Assembly (NCBI RefSeq): GCF_004359215.1
Contig: NW_027152062.1
Coordinates: forward strand, 917,538-950,070
Direction of reading: 5' to 3'
Source: Bremia lactucae
Lineage: Eukaryota > Oomycota > Peronosporomycetes > Peronosporales > Peronosporaceae
DNA length: 32,533 bases
The position numbers were made by a program, and so were the translations under genes. This document shows, in pieces, positions 8,610 through 18,534 of this stretch (within the stretch, counting starts at the first letter, position 1; each line of letters begins with the position of its first letter). The notes beneath the pieces were generated by a model, which was not told where the DNA came from, searched no databases, and saw nothing but the letters and a program-made list of their open reading frames with translations.

Positions 8610-9378
8610 GCTTCTCTCAATTTAAGATTGGGCAACCTGCTCGAAGGCCTAGTTCTTCGTTATTACTTGTCCATCAACTATCGTCTGAAGGTTGGATAAT
8701 AACCGGGTCACATCAGTGTAATCTTTGCTGTACTTGTGCAAGTAGCTGGCTAGGCCCAGCCACTTTCGTGAGTCCTTTTATATTTTAGAAATCGGCCAAT
8801 TCACAATGGCTTTCACCTTGGCAGGATCTGCTTTGAGGCCGCGCTTTCCAATAAAGCAGCCAAGAAAGGGAATTCTTCTGCAGCAAAGATGATTTTCGAA
8901 GCGTTAGCATTCAACTTATTTGTGCGCATACACTCGAGCACAGCTCGCAATGGGCGATGTGGTTCTCCACATCTGATCGGCCCTGTTCTGCACGACTGTG
9001 GACAAAAAATTATTAAAGTAAGACTGCGCATAACCTCCATGAGGCTGAAACAGTTGCGTCACTATACGGTAAAAAAAACGGAGCATTGGAAAGCCCTCGC
9101 GGCAATTACCAGCCACTCCCGTAGCATGTCGCTTAGAAGCTAACAGCTGTCAGCGGGATTCCACTAGCTCGCATGAGCAAATGGTTATGTCCATCGACTG
9201 AGTCGAGCGCAGTGTACATTGTACATCCTCTCATATTGCTCTAAAGAACGTCCTTTTTAGGAATGGGTGTGTGTGCTGGTATGGTAGCGGCATTAAGCTT
9301 ACTGTAAGCACGAACAAAACACCATTTACCATTTGGCTTCTTGACACAAAATTTCGGTGTTGAATGAGGAGACTTACT
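8610..9378 (-). pseudogene. Ty3/gypsy reverse transcriptase fragment
   Basis: Minus-strand frames give, in order from 9378, SPHSTPKFCVKKPNGKW, KLNAATIPAHTPIPKKDVL, LLMRASGIPLTAVS, VTQLFQPHGGYAQSYFNN, AVLECMRTNKLNANASK and KWLGLASYLHKYSKDY. These are the RT palm motifs and the start of the connection. The catalytic Y-F-D-D box reads Y-F-N-N (codons at 9020-9009), so activity is lost even apart from several frameshifts and stops. The right end abuts an integrase fragment of opposite polarity at about 9378. Confidence 0.85.
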
Positions 9379-10430
9379 TACGACGAACACAAGAACAACG
9401 TTTTTCTTGTTTTTATTGATCGTTTCAGCAAAATGGTGCATCTTGCTGCAGTACCGGAGTCGATCACAGCCAAAGGCTGTGCTCGTGTCTTTGTTGACAC
9501 GATATTTCGGCTCCATGGGTTATCCCGCGAACTGGTCTCAGATCGAGACCCTAAATTCAGGGCGGATTTTGGCAAGCTGTGTTCAAACCACTTGGAGCGC
9601 GGTTGAAGATGTCAACTTCTGATCATCCTGAAACTGATGATCAGACAGAACGTACAAATTGTATCTTTGAAGATATATTTCGCGGATACGTGCACTATAC
9701 TTCGAGTTGAAGTGATTGCTTGCCGAAAGTTGAATTCGCCATCAACCATTTAGTGCATGCTTCTACAAAGCATACACCGTTTTTGTGAATGGCTTACGCC
9801 ACTCATGTATAACCACCTTTTTAAGAGTTACTTTTATTCAAGGGGGGAGGGACTCGCTCGAGCAAAGAACCTTTTAGCTCTTGCTCATCACGCAGTAGCA
9901 CTAAGGATAATGAGAAGGATACCAGTGTTGATTTAATTAACATTGAAGTGGACAAACTCATTAAAAACAATAATACTATTACTGGCTCTAGCAACGATGC
10001 TGCTAGACTCAGCGTTGCTAACAGCACTATTAATGAGTGATTATAAGTTCAATAATGAAGAGATTGGTATCTCCGCAGTGCGAGCCGATCGCACTGAAAA
10101 CAAAATAAAACCAAGTCAGCAGGTGAATTTCTACTGGCTAGAGAAGCATTGGTCCGTTTCGTACAGAATCGCATCGCTGATGTGGTGGACCGACAAAAAC
10201 GGAACTCTGACAAAATTGGAAGAGTAAACGTTCTTATATTTAATGTTAATGATCTGGCCCTTCTGTCTACAGTAAACCTTCAAAAAAACATGTAGTGACG
10301 AATGTGGGCTGTAATTAAATACTGCTTTGATATATCCGCCCGTTTCATTTACTCCGTCGCCAAGGCAATGCACACACGATCGAGCTGACTCGTAGTATGC
10401 GTACGCTCACCGCCCGTACAAGATATAGGG
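9379..10430 (+). pseudogene. Ty3/gypsy integrase fragment
   Basis: The plus strand reads YDEHKNNVFLVFIDRFSKM, then ELVSDRDPKF with the second catalytic Asp, and after a frame change STSDHPETDDQTERTN with the catalytic Glu. LPKVEFAINHLVHAST follows. A less conserved, serine/asparagine-rich stretch (about 9840-10030) precedes IADVVDRQKRNSDK and VNDLALLSTVNL, and the GPF/Y remnant ends near GNAHTIELTRSMRT (about 10360-10410). The zinc-binding domain and first catalytic Asp are missing. It lies upstream of the type D 3' LTR at 11449 in the same orientation. Confidence 0.85.
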
Positions 10431-10483
10431 TAACAGGAAAAACTATTATGTCTTCCTCTATAGTTTGCATAATTGGTTCTAAT

Positions 10484-11403
10484 TCAAATACCTACTTGTT
10501 TTTCATTAATTGATTTGACCAAAATGAACATTGCGACCAACAGATCTGTGCGTATGGGCCGCGAGGCCTCGAAGCTGGCAGCAAAGTCTGATTCTCTTGA
10601 ACCAGACGATCCACTCTTTCCTCCATGAAAGAGATTTCTGACGAGCTGTCTCCAGCTCGTTTTGAAAGGACTAATGTGTCCTTTCGCTCGCCAGTTAATC
10701 TGTCGCAACCTGCGCACAATTTCTCAACTGGTCATGAGAAACATTATCAACCGTCACCGCTAACTCGCGGCGACGGGATCGCTCGTGATCAAAAACTTAC
10801 CTTACATTAAAGGGCGCGATCCAAATCACGATGTTCATTCGGGTTTGTCAAATGAGGCGAACCCGATCTTTCCTCCCCCTCCACATCCATTGATGGATTC
10901 AGATGGTGATAAGCGTTTTTCTTGTTGAAGCTTCTTGAACCCCCGTGAGGCAAAGGGGGTTCGAACGAGTTATCTTGTTCGTTAGCGATGATATTCACCC
11001 TCGCATGATAGTTGCCAACCTCGTTTCCAACTGATGTTGGACGTTTCGGGTCTCGTCTTGCAGAACGACGAGACCCATCCTCCTCGGCAGATGGTTTATC
11101 GGAAACGAGCGCTTACCGCGCTCGTAAATAGATTGGAGGTTCTCAATTCATCTCGTAAAAGATGCGAGTCCTCCAATGAGGAACTTTGAGGGAACATACG
11201 TCTTTAGGGGCATGAAATACACCCTGAGACCAGCTCGGACCTGAGTCCTTACATGTGTACCACCGATGCCGGATCAAAGCATCGATAAAGAATTCCGTCT
11301 CATCCTCACCAGGCTTGTGAAGCCTGGATAAGTCGAATAGCGGAATGTGATATCGATCGTTGGTCATACCACACCAACAAATAAGGTTAATCTTAGAGGG
11401 CAT
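10484..11403 (-). pseudogene. Antisense ORF relic of type D element
   Basis: On the minus strand an 86-codon frame starts at ATG 11403 (MPSKINLICWCGM), 46 bp inside the LTR at 11449, and ends at 11143. Further inward are broken frames at 10998-10807 and 10719-10484, the last with a coiled-coil-like ISFMEERVDRLVQENQTLL. All are antisense to the integrase at 9379-10430 and to the polypurine tract. The position repeats the arrangement of types A, B and C, but the sequence is not recognisably alike. The stretch is densely packed with hairpins. Confidence 0.4.
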
Positions 11404-11428
11404 CCAAGGCCTAGTCACTATAGTGACT
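10641..11428. repeat. Array of short perfect inverted repeats in type D 3' region
   Basis: Verified stems are 10641-10648/10653-10660, 10664-10671/10678-10685, 10937-10944/10955-10962, 11026-11031/11036-11041, 11048-11057/11067-11076 (10 bp), 11105-11112/11118-11125, 11309-11316/11320-11327 and the palindrome AGTCACTATAGTGACT at 11413-11428. They resemble in size and spacing the array at 26-363 but not in sequence. Confidence 0.85.
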
Positions 11429-11432
11429 CTTG

Positions 11433-11448
11433 AATAAGGGGGGGGTAA
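11433..11448 (+). other. Polypurine tract of type D element
   Basis: AATAAGGGGGGGGTAA abuts the LTR start TGTAACGGGGTG, marking a plus-oriented element. Confidence 0.75.
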
Positions 11449-11944
11449 TGTAACGGGGTGTACCAAAGGTAATTCAAAGGATTATAATTAGGGAAAAGTT
11501 AACCTGATTAATATATTTAGTTTCCTAAGTAACGATCTTCTATCTACTACTGAACTTATTATTTAAAGTATGACGCCTCCTTGCGCACCGAACAATCGTG
11601 TTTCATAACGATTGGCGGGGTTTAGACATAAGTCAACCAATCAATAGAGCTAATGTCTTATTGCATCTAAATTCCCAAATTTGGTAATATTGGAACTATT
11701 GATGTCAAAATTAATAAAGATAATAATCTCGTATTTATTTATATATCCTCCCATAGGAAATAACATGTAGTAGTCCTCAAATAGTAAATAATACTTATGT
11801 AACGGGAGCTAAAGCCCCTTTACTACTTAGAAACCTTCCTCTGTACCCTTGTGAACGTGAAGTTTTCGAGGCACCTAACCTACACTGTAATCAGTGTAAA
11901 ATTAACTAGTACTGATCAGTTCTAGTGGAGGGTGCCCCGTTACA
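11449..11944 (+). mobile_element. 3' LTR, type D (496 bp)
   Basis: It begins TGTAACGGGGTGTACC and ends GGTGCCCCGTTACA. An internal TGTAACGGGAGCTAAAG at about 11797 resembles the type B LTR start, so it may be composite. The motif CCTTCCTCTGTAC near the 3' end is shared in type with LTR A (TCTTCCTCTATAC). About 270 bp (11518-11790) recur inverted at 12545-12830. Confidence 0.7.
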
Positions 11945-12498
11945 TGTATCGTGCATATTCTCCAACCGTCTGTGCTGAGCAAAGCCACCATTTATAGGAA
12001 CACGTCGGCAAAACGACATTTCCACTGTTTGTATTGTAATTCGTTGGCGCCTTCGAAAACGCAAATTCCGCCACCCTGGAAAGGTACAGGAACATTATAA
12101 TGTGCGTAAGGCAAGGCTCAGATTCTCAAAAGACGATCTGGTGTAGACAGCGTGGTAAGTGCTAAAAACAATGTCTTTCTTGCGGCTGACAAGTATAAGA
12201 AATACACATGAAAAGAGCGATATGACCAATTGCGCCGCATACACTTCCCTATACTACACCTTGTGTTGCACGAGACAAGCACGCGAGAATTATACCTCAA
12301 GAAAAATCGCAGAAGTGCTGCTGCTGAAAAGGTCTTGAATCAGCCACCGCAAATAAATTTTAAGCTTATATTGCCCTGCTCTGTTAAAGAAGAAGCTTCC
12401 AGTACTGCCTACACAGATCATAAAAACGACTAAATCCCCCCAAAAGCGTCCTTTAAGCCTTAGACCATCTTAAGATTAGGAAGCTTGATGTTAGCTTA
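11945..12498. other. No recognisable gene
   Basis: A plus-strand frame with one stop (about 12140-12433; AADKYKKYT, RSAAAEKVLNQ) is the only candidate and matches nothing I know. Probably repeat debris. Confidence 0.4.
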
Positions 12499-13131
12499 TG
12501 TATAACGGGGTGTCTCGCTACATAAACATTAATTCCTTTCAAATGAATATTACAAATTATTTATTATTATAGGAAATAAATAAAGTAGTAAAAGATTAGT
12601 ATCCTATTTTAATTTTGACTTAACAGTTCCAATATTGACAAGTTTGGTAATTTTGACGCAATACGACAACAGTTTTGTTGGTCGATTAATATAACTTTAA
12701 ACCAACCCCGCTAATCGTTATGAGACACGATTAGGCGGTGAGCAAGGAGGCGCTTTACATTATTAGTTATTAATATATTAAAGCTAGTAGATTGAAGATC
12801 GTTACTAAAATCCTTTATATACTAAGAAAAATGTCTAGACAACCCCAGATTTTTGCTAGACCAACCCCGCCTAGGTTTAAGGTATTTTGATTGGCTAAAA
12901 GTAATTCCGTTTGTTGCGATTTGATTGGTCATTTAGATCATGAATGTCATCGCAAATGCTCTGGGTAGCTCGACGCAAAATACTGCTTCGATTACCCGAG
13001 CAAATGCTCGTCGATTCATGCAATTGTAAAGCAGAGAGCATGAAGAATAGTATAACATATTATATAAAAGTGCAAGATTCAAAAAGTTTTGAGGTACTTC
13101 GTGGTGCGATCGCGAGCTAACTAAATAGAGT
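12499..13131 (-). mobile_element. LTR-derived segment related to type D, inverted
   Basis: The plus strand begins TGTATAACGGGGTGTCTCGC, an LTR-like end. Read on the minus strand, 12830-12545 matches the core of LTR D (TAACGATCTTC, CGCCTCCTTGC, AATCGTG..CATAACGATT, TATTGGAACT, GTCAAAATTAA). A TATA-like AGTATATAAAGG lies at about 12815 on the minus strand. The 12840-13131 part has no match in the window. The type C LTR at 13132 seems to have inserted beside or into it. Confidence 0.55.
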
Positions 13132-13603
13132 TGTAGCGGAGCTACCTCGCTCCTGAAGTCAGAGGAAGACTTTTAGACTCAGATAGTCTCTTAGTTCTAT
13201 AGATATAATAGGTTTAACAACTCAAGGAGTCGTATAAGCTATCAAATCTTAGTGAATCCTAGTTCAAGGGATTTAGGGCTTCGTAGAAACAAGTGGCGTG
13301 CCCGAGAGTATGTGCCTTAGAATGGTTTCTATCTCTCACAGATCAATGCGCTAGCCTTAGGAAGGCACTAGACGCTTTAAGATCAAAACTGAACTTTATT
13401 TACTCATCCAAACTAAAACCTTACCCTAGCTAATTTAAAATAAATTTCGGTCGACAGATTTTTGTTTGGCGGCTGCCACATATGTTTCCTATCATAAATG
13501 GGTTTTTAGTAATTACTTATTTTAAATAGAACAAAACGGGTAATTTACCCATAAATAAAAATACCACAACAACGGATCACCAACCGATGTGTGCCCCATT
13601 ACA
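13132..13603 (-). mobile_element. 3' LTR, type C, inverted (472 bp)
   Basis: The minus strand starts TGTAATGGGGCACACATCGG at 13603 and ends GAGGTAGCTCCGCTACA at 13132. It matches the plus-strand LTR at 17129-17612 from end to end, including TAAAGTTCAGTTTTGATC, CTTAAAGCGTCTA, CTGTGAGAGATA and CTTCCTCTGACTTCAGGAGC. The purine tract lies on its right, so the element body extends right on the minus strand, in agreement with the pol remnant at 14640-16960. Confidence 0.85.
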
Positions 13604-13613
13604 CCCTCCCCCG
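13604..13613 (-). other. Polypurine tract of type C element
   Basis: The minus strand reads CGGGGGAGGG next to the LTR start at 13603. Confidence 0.7.
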
Positions 13614-13701
13614 AACAGATTGTTGACACCTAATCATTTTCTTTTGGAGGTTGGGATATTAGCAACTATCCGTTTGGTTGTGTTTTGCATTCCTTTGTCT
13701 A

Positions 13702-14500
13702 ATGACATCAAAGCGTGAGTCACCGACTCCTAGCTACTCCTCCGCCGATGAGTTGCAGGTGGACTTTATGAGTCACACTTTCTCGGAGAAAGAGGCAGAT
13801 GATCCTCGCATATATACGCCTCGACGTGTAGACGAGTCTTGTCGGCTCCAAATCCGTTCCCAGAACGTGGTGCCGCGGACGATTTAGCTACATTGCACCG
13901 GACGCCGGGCCCCGAGTCCAATATCATCATGAACCGCTCGATGAAGAGCTAGAGCAGGTAGTCCTCATAGAAGAACAAACTCGTCGTCAAGCTGCAGAAC
14001 TAGCGAAAGCTGTGGAAGTGCGTATCAAAGAGATCACGGGTCGCAGCTTGACCTTCTGGACCTCCGGACCAAATGCGAAAACGCCGGAGGAAATCGCTGC
14101 TCGGGACGCTCTTCATGAGCGATATCTAACGCCGAAGGTAATGACACGAGGTCAGTTTCTGACGCGTTTGCGTGATCAGGCCCGTGGGGCTTCTGTGACC
14201 TCCCTGAAGGAAATTCCGATCGTTCTGTTTCCAAATGAACCAAAAAGCGAACACGACGCTTCGTTTGATAATTGGATCCATCGGGCCCGCCACCTCTGCA
14301 ACATCTGGTGTATAAGAGAGTCTGAAGATGTGGCTAATATTCGTTTAAAAAGGAAGCTTCGCTTCGATTTCGCGCCAAGCTTAAGGCCAATGGCCGTTTA
14401 CGTTCGGCCTCTAAGTCATAAAACGAGGATAGGCCTAGCCAATAATTCATTGCTTCGGTTGCCCGTGCGGCCATGGATCGAAGCCGCACTGAGGCTATAG
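13702..14500 (+). pseudogene. Antisense ORF of type C element (one frameshift)
   Basis: The plus strand opens with MTSKRESPTPSYSSADELQ at 13702, 99 bp inside the LTR. The frame changes near 13850-13885 and then stays open to 14500: SYIAPDAGPRVQYHHEP, an acidic/coiled stretch DEELEQVVLIEEQTRRQAAE, then RSLTFWTSG, TPEEIAARDALHERY and IPIVLFPNEP. Total about 265 codons. It is antisense to the minus-oriented pol and lies between the chromodomain (14640) and the polypurine tract, like the frames in types A, B and D. It is not the type C gag, which is recognised separately at 17673. No domain is recognised. Confidence 0.55.
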
Positions 14501-14639
14501 ATCTACCTATTCCCACTTCTAGTGCAAACGTTACTCTTCCAAGTGAGTAGCTGATGAAAAATGTAATAATCAGTGGTGAGAAGCGTCGTTTGACGCAAGT
14601 TTACCCTGAACTTAAAAAACTTTAAGATGTTAAATCAGT

Positions 14640-16960
14640 ATTTTTATATAGCAATCAAATACGTCAACGGCGTACGGGCAATCTTGGCGAAGAGCTACCT
14701 CAAACTCCCAAGAGTTTTCATATAAGGGTACCCCATCCACTTCACCAGATACTGGTATAGGCCATTTCGACGGCGTCGCTTTAAGTATTTCTTCGCGTGA
14801 AATTGAAGGTTCCTCGCGCATCAAGCAGCGCGGGAGGGGGCCGAAATTTCGGCGGAAGCATTTGATGCTATAAAGCACGAGGTGCTACCCCTTTGCGAGG
14901 GCCTTGCTCGGGTTGTAAGCTCTTTTTAGGCGTACCCGTAACCATCTTTCAATCGTGGGACGTCGGCAACCTCGTTTAAAGACTCAGCTGGACATCCTGG
15001 TGAGTATGCAGCTACCTGCGGCAGGGCCGTCTTTTTTGGCGCAAGCGCCTTTAAGTCCACGTGGGAAGAGTTCCGATATGGCTTAAGTAAGTCGACGTAG
15101 AATACTGGGTGTGTACACAGCTTGCTAAGAAGATTTAGCGTGGAAGCGACACCCGTCTTGGCCACGACCGTATATGGTCTAATGAAGCGCGGGCGTAATC
15201 GTGTTTTGAAGACCGCAGAAACCAATTGATAGGTGTTTTTGCGTTTAATTAAATTCAATCTCAGACCGCATAATAATTAATGCAGCATCTGCCTTTGGCA
15301 CCTGCTTGTCCTTTCTGTGTGTCTTGGACATCAGCCGCTGTGTCACACATGTCTTAAGACACTAAACTGCGTTGCGAGAAACTCGCTTGCTTGTTTCCGA
15401 ATGGTAATAGGGCTGATATCAGAAAGCCTATCGGCTAAATCTCCTCCACCAAGCCTTGAGCCACGTAGTGGTATCGTTAACGGAACGCGTGCGTGGGTGA
15501 TATCGTTGACATTGAAAAGAGTATAGCCTTTAGATGCATGATGGACAGCGTTATTTAACGCAAATCCCACCACTGGGAGCATTGAGCTCCAGCGCTTTGG
15601 TGTCTGAGCACACACACTGCGTAAAACGTGTTCAATGACGCGATTGACACGTTCAGTCTGACCATGGGTCTGCGGATGGTCCGCGGTGGACATATCCAGT
15701 CTGGTGCCAAGCACTCGGAAAATCGATTTTCAGAATTTACCCGTTAAACGGGGGTCTCGATCAGAGACGATTGCCACAGGCAAACCGTGTTGTCGAAACA
15801 CTCGATCGAGTGAACAGCCTTGCTACTCATTCTCCATCAATGGTATCCGGCACAGCCGCTAATTGAGCCATTTTGCTCAGACCACTTTGCCGGTGTTACC
15901 GGCCGAATCTTTAGGAAGGACGAGAACAAAATCCATACTAATGGACTCCCAGCACCCTGTGGGTACGGGCAGACTTAGTAGTGGTACAGCAGCATCAGCC
16001 GAGTGTTTAACCCGTTGGCAAATTTTGCAACTGCGAACGTATGCGGTGACCCATTTGGAAAGCTTGGGCCACCAATAAATATGGCTTACAGAGCGGTAGG
16101 CCTTTTCTATGCCGAGATGACCACCAAGGCCAGTATCTGCGCCTCATAGAGATTTCGATACTTCAAATCCTTATCATGAGGAGCAACGATGCGCGGAGTA
16201 TCCGCAACATCCATTCAATAAAGCAACAGGCCGTTATTGATTGAAAAATGTATGTAAGCTCGCACGCATACGTGCCGACTTTTAAATGTCCGACTTAAGA
16301 GCTCGTAGTAGAGCTACACACTGTTCATCTTTGGCGCAAGCCGAACGGATAAGACTAACGTTATAGTCGTTAAATGAGAGAGCTCACAATCCGATCTGCG
16401 TGATAACGCATCAGCCAAAGCACTCTGCTTTACAGGCTTATATTTCACCTCGAAATTGTATTGGGTGAAAAAGGAAAGCCATCGAGTCTTTCTCTGTGAG
16501 GAATGGGGCGACTTAGTCGCAGTCCGTAGAGACACGTGATCTATATACATTACAAGCCGCTTCGAGCCTGGCAGATGGACACTGATTTGACAAGAGCATT
16601 CTTCATTGCGAGTGATTCTTTGTCATAAACTGGGTTGTTCTCTATAAGATGTACAATCTACCTCAACACTAATTTTTCCGCAGCTTTAAGCTGTCTACAC
16701 TCGAACGCAATTACACGTTTACTCCCATGATCATCTTTTTATGAGCACTGCCAATGGCAAAATCTGATGCGTCACAGACGATACTTATAGGACAATCTGG
16801 ATTTGGCATTGCCAGAATAGGAGCATGGACAAGATTATTCTTAACTGCTTAAAAAGCATTATGCGCTTAAGAGTCAAAAGCATTCAGTTTACGCGCTTCC
16901 GCAGTGCATTAACCAATTGAGGCGTCGATGTCTATGCAAATTAGGTCGCACTTAAAGAAC
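14640..16960 (-). pseudogene. Ty3/gypsy pol: RNase H, integrase and chromodomain (type C)
   Basis: Minus-strand frames run from an RT/RNase H connection at about 16900 (ILAMPNPDCPISIVCDAS) to the end of RNase H at 16550-16314 (YIDHVSLRTATKSPHSSQR, KQSALADALSRR). The integrase zinc-binding H-H-C-C region follows at about 16190-16000 (YEAH..ALGGHLG, SCKICQR), then SMDFVLV, SDRDPRLTGKF and TADHPQTHGQTERVNRVIEH (15714 onward), with VGFALNNAVHHAS. The GPF/Y module at 15258-14926 reads RLRPRFIRPYTVV and THPVFYVDLLKPY. A degraded chromodomain ends YENSWEFEVALRQDCPYAVD at about 14650. Several frameshifts and stops make it inactive. Gag, protease and most of RT are missing; 16961-17128 shows nothing recognisable. 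Confidence 0.88.
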
Positions 16961-17128
16961 GGGTTTTGACGACACATGTAAAGTACTTTGTGAGAAAGAT
17001 GGATATAAACGGCCGTGTGCGCGTTTGCGATACACTCAGCAAGCATATTTTCTCAATTTATTTAAACTTCGTATATGCTGTGAATACCAGCGAAGTATAC
17101 ATGAAAAAAAGTTGTAACAAACAATTTT

Positions 17129-17612
17129 TGTAATGGGGCACACATCGGTTGGTGAATCGTTATTGTGAAACATTTACTTATAAAATAAATATGCTTCTGT
17201 TCTATTTGAAAAAAGGTAATTACTACTACTACTAACCCATTTATGATGGGTAACATATGTGGCACCCGCCAGATATAAATCTGGCGGCCAAAATCTATTT
17301 TAAATTAGCTACGGTAAGGTTTTAGATCTAAATGAGTATATAAAGTTCAGTTTTGATCTTAAAGCGTCTAATGCCTTCCTAAGGCTGGCGCATTAATCTG
17401 TGAGAGATAAAAAACTTTTCAAGTCACATGCTGTCGGGCACTAGTTGCCACTTGGTTCTACGAACCCCTGAATCTCTTGAGCTAAGATTCACTGCGATTT
17501 AGTACCGTGTACGACTCCCTGAGTTGTTAAGCCTATAAGTTTCTTGATACAAAGAGACTATTTGAGTCTATAAGTCTTCCTCTGACTTCAGGAGCGAGGT
17601 AGCTCCGCTACA
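17129..17612 (+). mobile_element. 5' LTR, type C (484 bp)
   Basis: It begins TGTAATGGGGCACACATCGG and ends GGTAGCTCCGCTACA, and matches the inverted copy at 13603-13132 throughout. No purine tract precedes it, but a primer-binding-like sequence and a gag frame follow, so it is a 5' LTR. It is opposite in polarity to the neighbouring pol at 14640-16960, so the two type C LTRs do not flank one element. Confidence 0.85.
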
Positions 17613-17627
17613 CCTAGTAGCTCTCGT
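17613..17627 (+). other. Putative primer-binding site
   Basis: CCTAGTAGCTCTCGT directly after the LTR parallels CCTGGTAGCACTTTG after the type A LTR at 32493. TGGTAGC is complementary to the 3' end of initiator tRNA-Met in many eukaryotes; here the second base of that core is A. Confidence 0.5.
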
Positions 17628-17672
17628 GGTCAATCTACGCCTGAAACCTTATAATACTAAGCCTTTACTGAA

Positions 17673-18534
17673 ATGAAAACATTTCCAGAACTTTCAGAGG
17701 CGCACCGCACAGCGTCTGACAAGCTCAAAGCTTTGTTTGGGCTTGAACATATTGAGTTCATTATGTCTCAGGGACTAAAGATTCTGCAGGCAAGGCTTGA
17801 AGCTTTTATGCAATTTAAGTCCTCCCTGATCGGACAGGACCAGGATCCCTTGGCGGCATCTATGCCAAGTCGGTACATTTACGTACCTGAACAGAGCCTA
17901 AGGCTCGCCCTCTTGTTGCCAATGTAAAGACTTTGAGGGTAAAGAGGGAGAAACATTTTTTTGAAGCGGAATGAGATGTCCATAGGCTCCGCCTTGATCT
18001 TAACAGAACGTTAAAAGGTGGCCATGGCTATTTCCAAGCTCGGAGGTAGAGCCATGCAATGGGCGCTCTCGTGCAGCACGTTTGTAAACGACGCTTTTCC
18101 CTCATGGGATTTTCTGAAAACGCAAATGACAAGCATGTTTAAACCGCCTGATCAGGCTATTTGTGACGAGGCTAAAACGCCCCCGCACTAACTTTTAATT
18201 TTACTCAATAGGTATCAAGTAAAATTAAAATTTACTAAATTTTTACGAAGTTTAAGTAATCGTACTAACTACGACCGTGTTCCCGCCTAGAGGGACCACT
18301 AATTCTCAGGAAATTTATCATTGGTCCATATTGGGTCTTTAGACCCCAATAATGAATCAATTAAAAGTTGTTACGCTGTGCCCGCCTATGGGCACAACAC
18401 CTGCGTACAAATGTAACTGTTTATTTTTGTTTTGTGTTAATCCTGTAATGTGGCCCATCACACTTTTCGCATGCGATCACGGCTCATAGCGACTCGACAG
18501 AGTAAACGAACCCTAGGGTACTATGTCCAGGAGT
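17673..18534 (+). pseudogene. Ty3/gypsy gag remnant (type C), interrupted
   Basis: It begins MKTFPELSEAHRTASDKLK 60 bp after the LTR, with EFIMSQGLKILQARLEAF. After a frame change it reads VAMAISKLGGRAMQWALS and FPSWDFLKTQM, typical of the retrotransposon gag capsid region. About 270 bp of unrelated AT-rich sequence (18184-18455) interrupt it before FRMRSRLIATRQSKR and GYYVQE. At about 18531-18538 gag runs straight into RT sequence, so the rest of gag, the protease and the RT N-terminus are deleted. Confidence 0.75.
18184..18455. mobile_element. Hairpin-rich insertion in gag
   Basis: It separates gag blocks that are contiguous in the family. It holds a 13-bp perfect stem at 18193-18205/18218-18230, plus stems around 18331-18349 and 18377-18383/18390-18396. 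No coding capacity is seen. CAC occurs at both borders but no convincing target duplication. It may be an LTR relic of another type or a small non-autonomous element. Confidence 0.45.

Noticed and set aside
12140..12433. Plus-strand frame near 12230 with lysine/alanine-rich stretch
   Set aside because: It contains a stop, lacks recognisable motifs and lies in repeat debris.
17219..17236. Short TAC triplet repeat
   Set aside because: Four to five units inside an LTR; not notable.
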